DNA of 64,000 bases from Opitutaceae bacterium (GTDB taxonomy: Bacteria; Verrucomicrobiota; Verrucomicrobiia; Opitutales; Opitutaceae), in contig JAHCAZ010000020.1 in assembly GCA_019634615.1 (NCBI GenBank), positions 1 through 64,000 on the forward strand, given 5' to 3'. Below, in pieces: positions 61,550-64,000 of the stretch. The stretch's first letter is position 1, and each line of letters opens with the position of its first letter. A program made the position numbers and the translations under genes. The notes beneath the pieces were generated by a model. The model ran no database searches. It was not told the DNA's origin and saw nothing but the letters and a program-made list of their open reading frames with translations.

Positions 61550-63838
61550 TCAACGCTTGCGCGGCGTGAGCACTTTCTCGCGCCCAACCAGATAGAGGAA
61601 GAGCGACAGCCCCGCGAACGGCAGCAACGCGAGGAGATCCGCGTAGGGTCCGGCGTAGAACGGGTTATTCACGGTCGACCAGGCCGTGACCGCGGCGTCG
61701 AAGTCGCTCAGGACGCCCGCGAGGAAGGCGATGATGATGCCCGCGATGGCGCCGCCGGCGATGTAGCCCGAGGCCAGCAGCACGCCGGGGCTCTTGTCGC
61801 CCTCGGCGATATGCTGTTCCTCGGTGAGGTGCGCCCGATCGGGCAGGCGACAGCAGTGCCAGTCCACGATCCAGCGGATCAGCCCACCCACAAAGATCGG
61901 CGACGACGCCGACAAGGGGAGGTACACGCCCACGGCAAACGCCAAGGCCGGCACGAACGACATCTGCAGCACGACCGCGATCGCCACGCCGAGGAGGACC
62001 AGCGCCCAGGGCAGCTGGCGGTCGAGAATGCCCTTGATGATGTAAGACATCAGGGTCGCTTTCGGTGCGTCGAACTTCCGCACCGACGTGCCGTCGGGTC
62101 GGGTCGTGAAGGCGCCGTTGATGCCGGGATCGACCAGCCACACGGCCTCGCCGCGGTCGTTGACGAAGTACTTGCCGGGCGGACCGCCCGCGGCGTCGGT
62201 CTTGTGCCAGACGCGATAGGCGTTGCCGTCCGCCTTCGCCTGCGGACCGGTCAGCGTCTCCTTCCCCGGAGTCGCATTCGCCAGGTCGACCACCAGCCCT
62301 GGCGCGACCTGCGCGGCGGGCACGTACACGGTAGCCGAGTCGTTGAGTCGGAGCAGAATCGGCCCGAGGAAGACCGCCGAGGAGAACGCGCCGATCAAGA
62401 TCGCGTACTGCTGCAGCTTCGGTGTGCCGCCGAGGAGGAAGCCCGTCTTCAGGTCCTGCGAGGTCGTGCCGCCGTTCGAAGCCGCGATGCAGACGATGGC
62501 GCCGATCGAGAGCGCCGTCACGTAGTACGGCCCGCCCGTCCAGCCGACGATGAGGAATGCGAGGCAGGTGAACAGCAGCGTGGCCACGGTCATGCCCGAG
62601 ATGGGATTCGACGAGGAGCCGATCTCGCCCGTCAGGCGCGACGAGACCGTGACGAAGAGGAAACCAAAGAGAATGATGAGCAGCGCCCCGAGCAGGTTCA
62701 TGTGCAGCGACGGCGCCAGCATGATCGCGGCCAGCAGCACGATGATGCCGATGCCGACGAAGGTCATCGGCAGGTCGCGATCGGTGCGGGGCGTTTCCTC
62801 GCCCGCCGCCGCGCCCCGGCCGAGACTGAGGCCGCGCAGGCTGCCCCGAATGCCGTGCAGGATGGTCGGCAGCGCCTGGACGAGGCTGATGATGCCGCCC
62901 GCCGCCACCGCGCCCGCGCCGATATAGAGGATGTAGGCCCCGCGGATGCCGTTCACGCCCATCTCGCGGATGGGCACCGTGCCGGGAGCCAGCGGCTCGG
63001 GGTTGCCCTCGCCGAAGAACTGGATGAGCGGGATGAGCAGCAGGTACGAAAGCACGCCGCCGGCGCACATGATGGCGGCAATCCGCGGGCCGATCACGTA
63101 GCCGACGCCGAGGAGCTCGGGCGAGATCTCCGCGCCGACCGAGCCGGACTTGAGCGGCGCCCCAAAGACCTTCTCCGGGATGTCCTTCCAGCCCTTGAAA
63201 GCCACCATGATCGTCTTGTAGGCGAGACCCAGCCCGAACCCGGTGAAGACGACCTTGGCGCCCGGGGAACGGCCCAGCCCGGCCGCCTCGGCTGCGGTGA
63301 TCTCGGCGCGCGCCGACGGTGACGCCGCCGCGCGCGACTCCTCGTTAGCCCCGGCCTTCAGCACCGCGGCGCAGGCCGTGCCCTCCGGGTACTTCAGCGT
63401 GTAGTGCGACTGCACGATGAGCGACCGGCGCAGCGGGATCATCATGAGGATGCCCAGCAGGCCGCCCAGCATCGCCACCAGCAGCACGCGGGTGAGCTCG
63501 AGGTCGAAGCCCAGGATCAAGATCGCCGGCATGGTCACCCCGATGCCGAACGCGATCGATTCACCAGCCGAGCCGGCGGTCTGCGTGATGTTGTTCTCGA
63601 GGATCGTCGAGTCGCGGACGCCGAGCTTCGACAGGCCGCGGAACATGGCGAGGGAGATGACCGCCACCGGGATCGAGGCGCTCACGGTCAGGCCGACCTT
63701 GAGCACGAGATAGAGCGACGAGGCCCCGAAGATGATCCCGAGGACCGCCCCGGTGAGCACGGCACGCAGGGTGAACTCGCGCAGGTTGGTCTGGTCGGGA
63801 ATGAACGGCTCGACAGCCGGGCGTTGCGGGGAAGCCAT
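61550..63838 (-). CDS. OPT-family oligopeptide transporter
   Basis: 762 residues with about 15 membrane helices. The start MASPQRPAVEPF was chosen; the longer frame upstream runs into the repeat at 63911. Family-like segments: GRSPGAKVVFTGFGLGLAYK, GVGYVIGPRIAAIM and SNGGTTSQDLKTGFLLGGTP. A hydrophilic loop of about 100 residues lies between helices near residues 495-600 (VYVPAAQVAPGLVVDLANAT, KYFVNDRGEAVWLVDPG). It likely imports peptides or metal chelates. It ends 8 bases before the convergent bicupin stop codon. Confidence 0.92.
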   Translation of the reverse strand: MASPQRPAVEPFIPDQTNLREFTLRAVLTGAVLGIIFGASSLYLVLKVGLTVSASIPVAVISLAMFRGLSKLGVRDSTILENNITQTAGSAGESIAFGIGVTMPAILILGFDLELTRVLLVAMLGGLLGILMMIPLRRSLIVQSHYTLKYPEGTACAAVLKAGANEESRAAASPSARAEITAAEAAGLGRSPGAKVVFTGFGLGLAYKTIMVAFKGWKDIPEKVFGAPLKSGSVGAEISPELLGVGYVIGPRIAAIMCAGGVLSYLLLIPLIQFFGEGNPEPLAPGTVPIREMGVNGIRGAYILYIGAGAVAAGGIISLVQALPTILHGIRGSLRGLSLGRGAAAGEETPRTDRDLPMTFVGIGIIVLLAAIMLAPSLHMNLLGALLIILFGFLFVTVSSRLTGEIGSSSNPISGMTVATLLFTCLAFLIVGWTGGPYYVTALSIGAIVCIAASNGGTTSQDLKTGFLLGGTPKLQQYAILIGAFSSAVFLGPILLRLNDSATVYVPAAQVAPGLVVDLANATPGKETLTGPQAKADGNAYRVWHKTDAAGGPPGKYFVNDRGEAVWLVDPGINGAFTTRPDGTSVRKFDAPKATLMSYIIKGILDRQLPWALVLLGVAIAVVLQMSFVPALAFAVGVYLPLSASSPIFVGGLIRWIVDWHCCRLPDRAHLTEEQHIAEGDKSPGVLLASGYIAGGAIAGIIIAFLAGVLSDFDAAVTAWSTVNNPFYAGPYADLLALLPFAGLSLFLYLVGREKVLTPRKR

Positions 63839-63910
63839 AAGTTTTTTGCCCGGCACTATGGCGGGGCCAAGGGGCGACTCAATGCGGGAAACGGGGCCAA
63901 ACCGAAGGAA

Positions 63911-63980
63911 ACCACTGATGCACACTTATGAGCACTGAAATGGGCGGAATCCGGACCCATCAGTGCCAATCAGCGGTGCC
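63911..63980. repeat. CACTGATG inverted repeat, copy 4
   Basis: ACCACTGATGCACACTTAT is identical to 2081-2099, then GAGCACTGAAATGGGCGGAA and a right arm CCCATCAGTGCCAATCAGCG. Inner pairing is CACTGATG (63913-63920) with CATCAGTG (63958-63965). It lies upstream of the OPT gene; past 63980 the window ends. Confidence 0.88.
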
Positions 63981-64000
63981 AAGAACGTTACCCGACCAGC

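Overview
The window is a GC-rich, gene-dense bacterial chromosome segment, most likely from a member of Verrucomicrobiota near Opitutaceae. This is inferred from a GreA with a very long N-terminal extension (a shape I know from the PVC superphylum), an ECF sigma factor carrying its own membrane segment and extracytoplasmic domain, a PEP-CTERM surface protein, and many modular inverted repeats in the gaps between genes. The repeat words are typical of that group. I saw no phage genes, IS elements, CRISPR arrays, rRNA or tRNA.

Layout. 1-5.8 kb: end of a membrane pyrophosphatase, a small outer-membrane barrel protein, a URO-D-type methyltransferase-like protein with an NAD epimerase, an arylamine N-acetyltransferase and a small membrane protein. 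6.0-10.4 kb: an NAD-linked trimeric [FeFe]-hydrogenase operon, hydC-hydB-hydA, preceded by an AT-rich control region. 10.6-19.7 kb: TonB-dependent receptor, DMT exporter, aldo/keto reductase, an enolase-superfamily/SDR pair for sugar-acid breakdown, a DUF4136-like lipoprotein and a coiled-coil membrane protein. 19.8-25.2 kb: a lipid-type island with an MGDG-synthase-like glycosyltransferase, a ketoacyl-ACP synthase, an ACP-dehydratase fusion, a GT4 glycosyltransferase and a hotdog thioesterase. 25.2-33.2 kb: queG, aroK, threonine aldolase, FKBP isomerase, a LOG-domain fusion and two Gfo/Idh/MocA oxidoreductases. 33.2-36.3 kb: the membrane-tethered sigma factor, a neighbour sharing its C-terminal domain, and the divergent PEP-CTERM gene. 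36.3-53.5 kb: mostly housekeeping (purD, glyA, rsmB, greA, nth, gcvP) with a CHASE-PAS histidine kinase, an MFS transporter coupled to a retropepsin-PDZ lipoprotein, and a CHAD protein. 53.6-59.5 kb: a minus-strand operon of URO-D-like methyltransferase, MetF-MetV fusion, LigM-like tetrahydrofolate-dependent O-demethylase and a corrinoid reactivation domain, divergent from an AraC regulator. 59.6-63.8 kb: FAH-family hydrolase, bicupin and OPT transporter.

How it fits together. One-carbon chemistry recurs: glyA and gcvP feed methylene-THF, and the 54-58 kb operon could move methyl groups from methoxylated aromatics onto THF and reduce or consume them. The hydrogenase points to fermentative or H2-linked metabolism. 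Its HydB is unusual: it has two thioredoxin-like domains with no cysteines and lacks the C-terminal ferredoxin domain. The strongest candidates for something new are this hydrogenase architecture, the LigM/MetFV/URO-D/reactivase operon, the LOG fusion, the paired sigma-factor/sensor-domain genes, and several families of nested inverted repeats that sit at gene ends.
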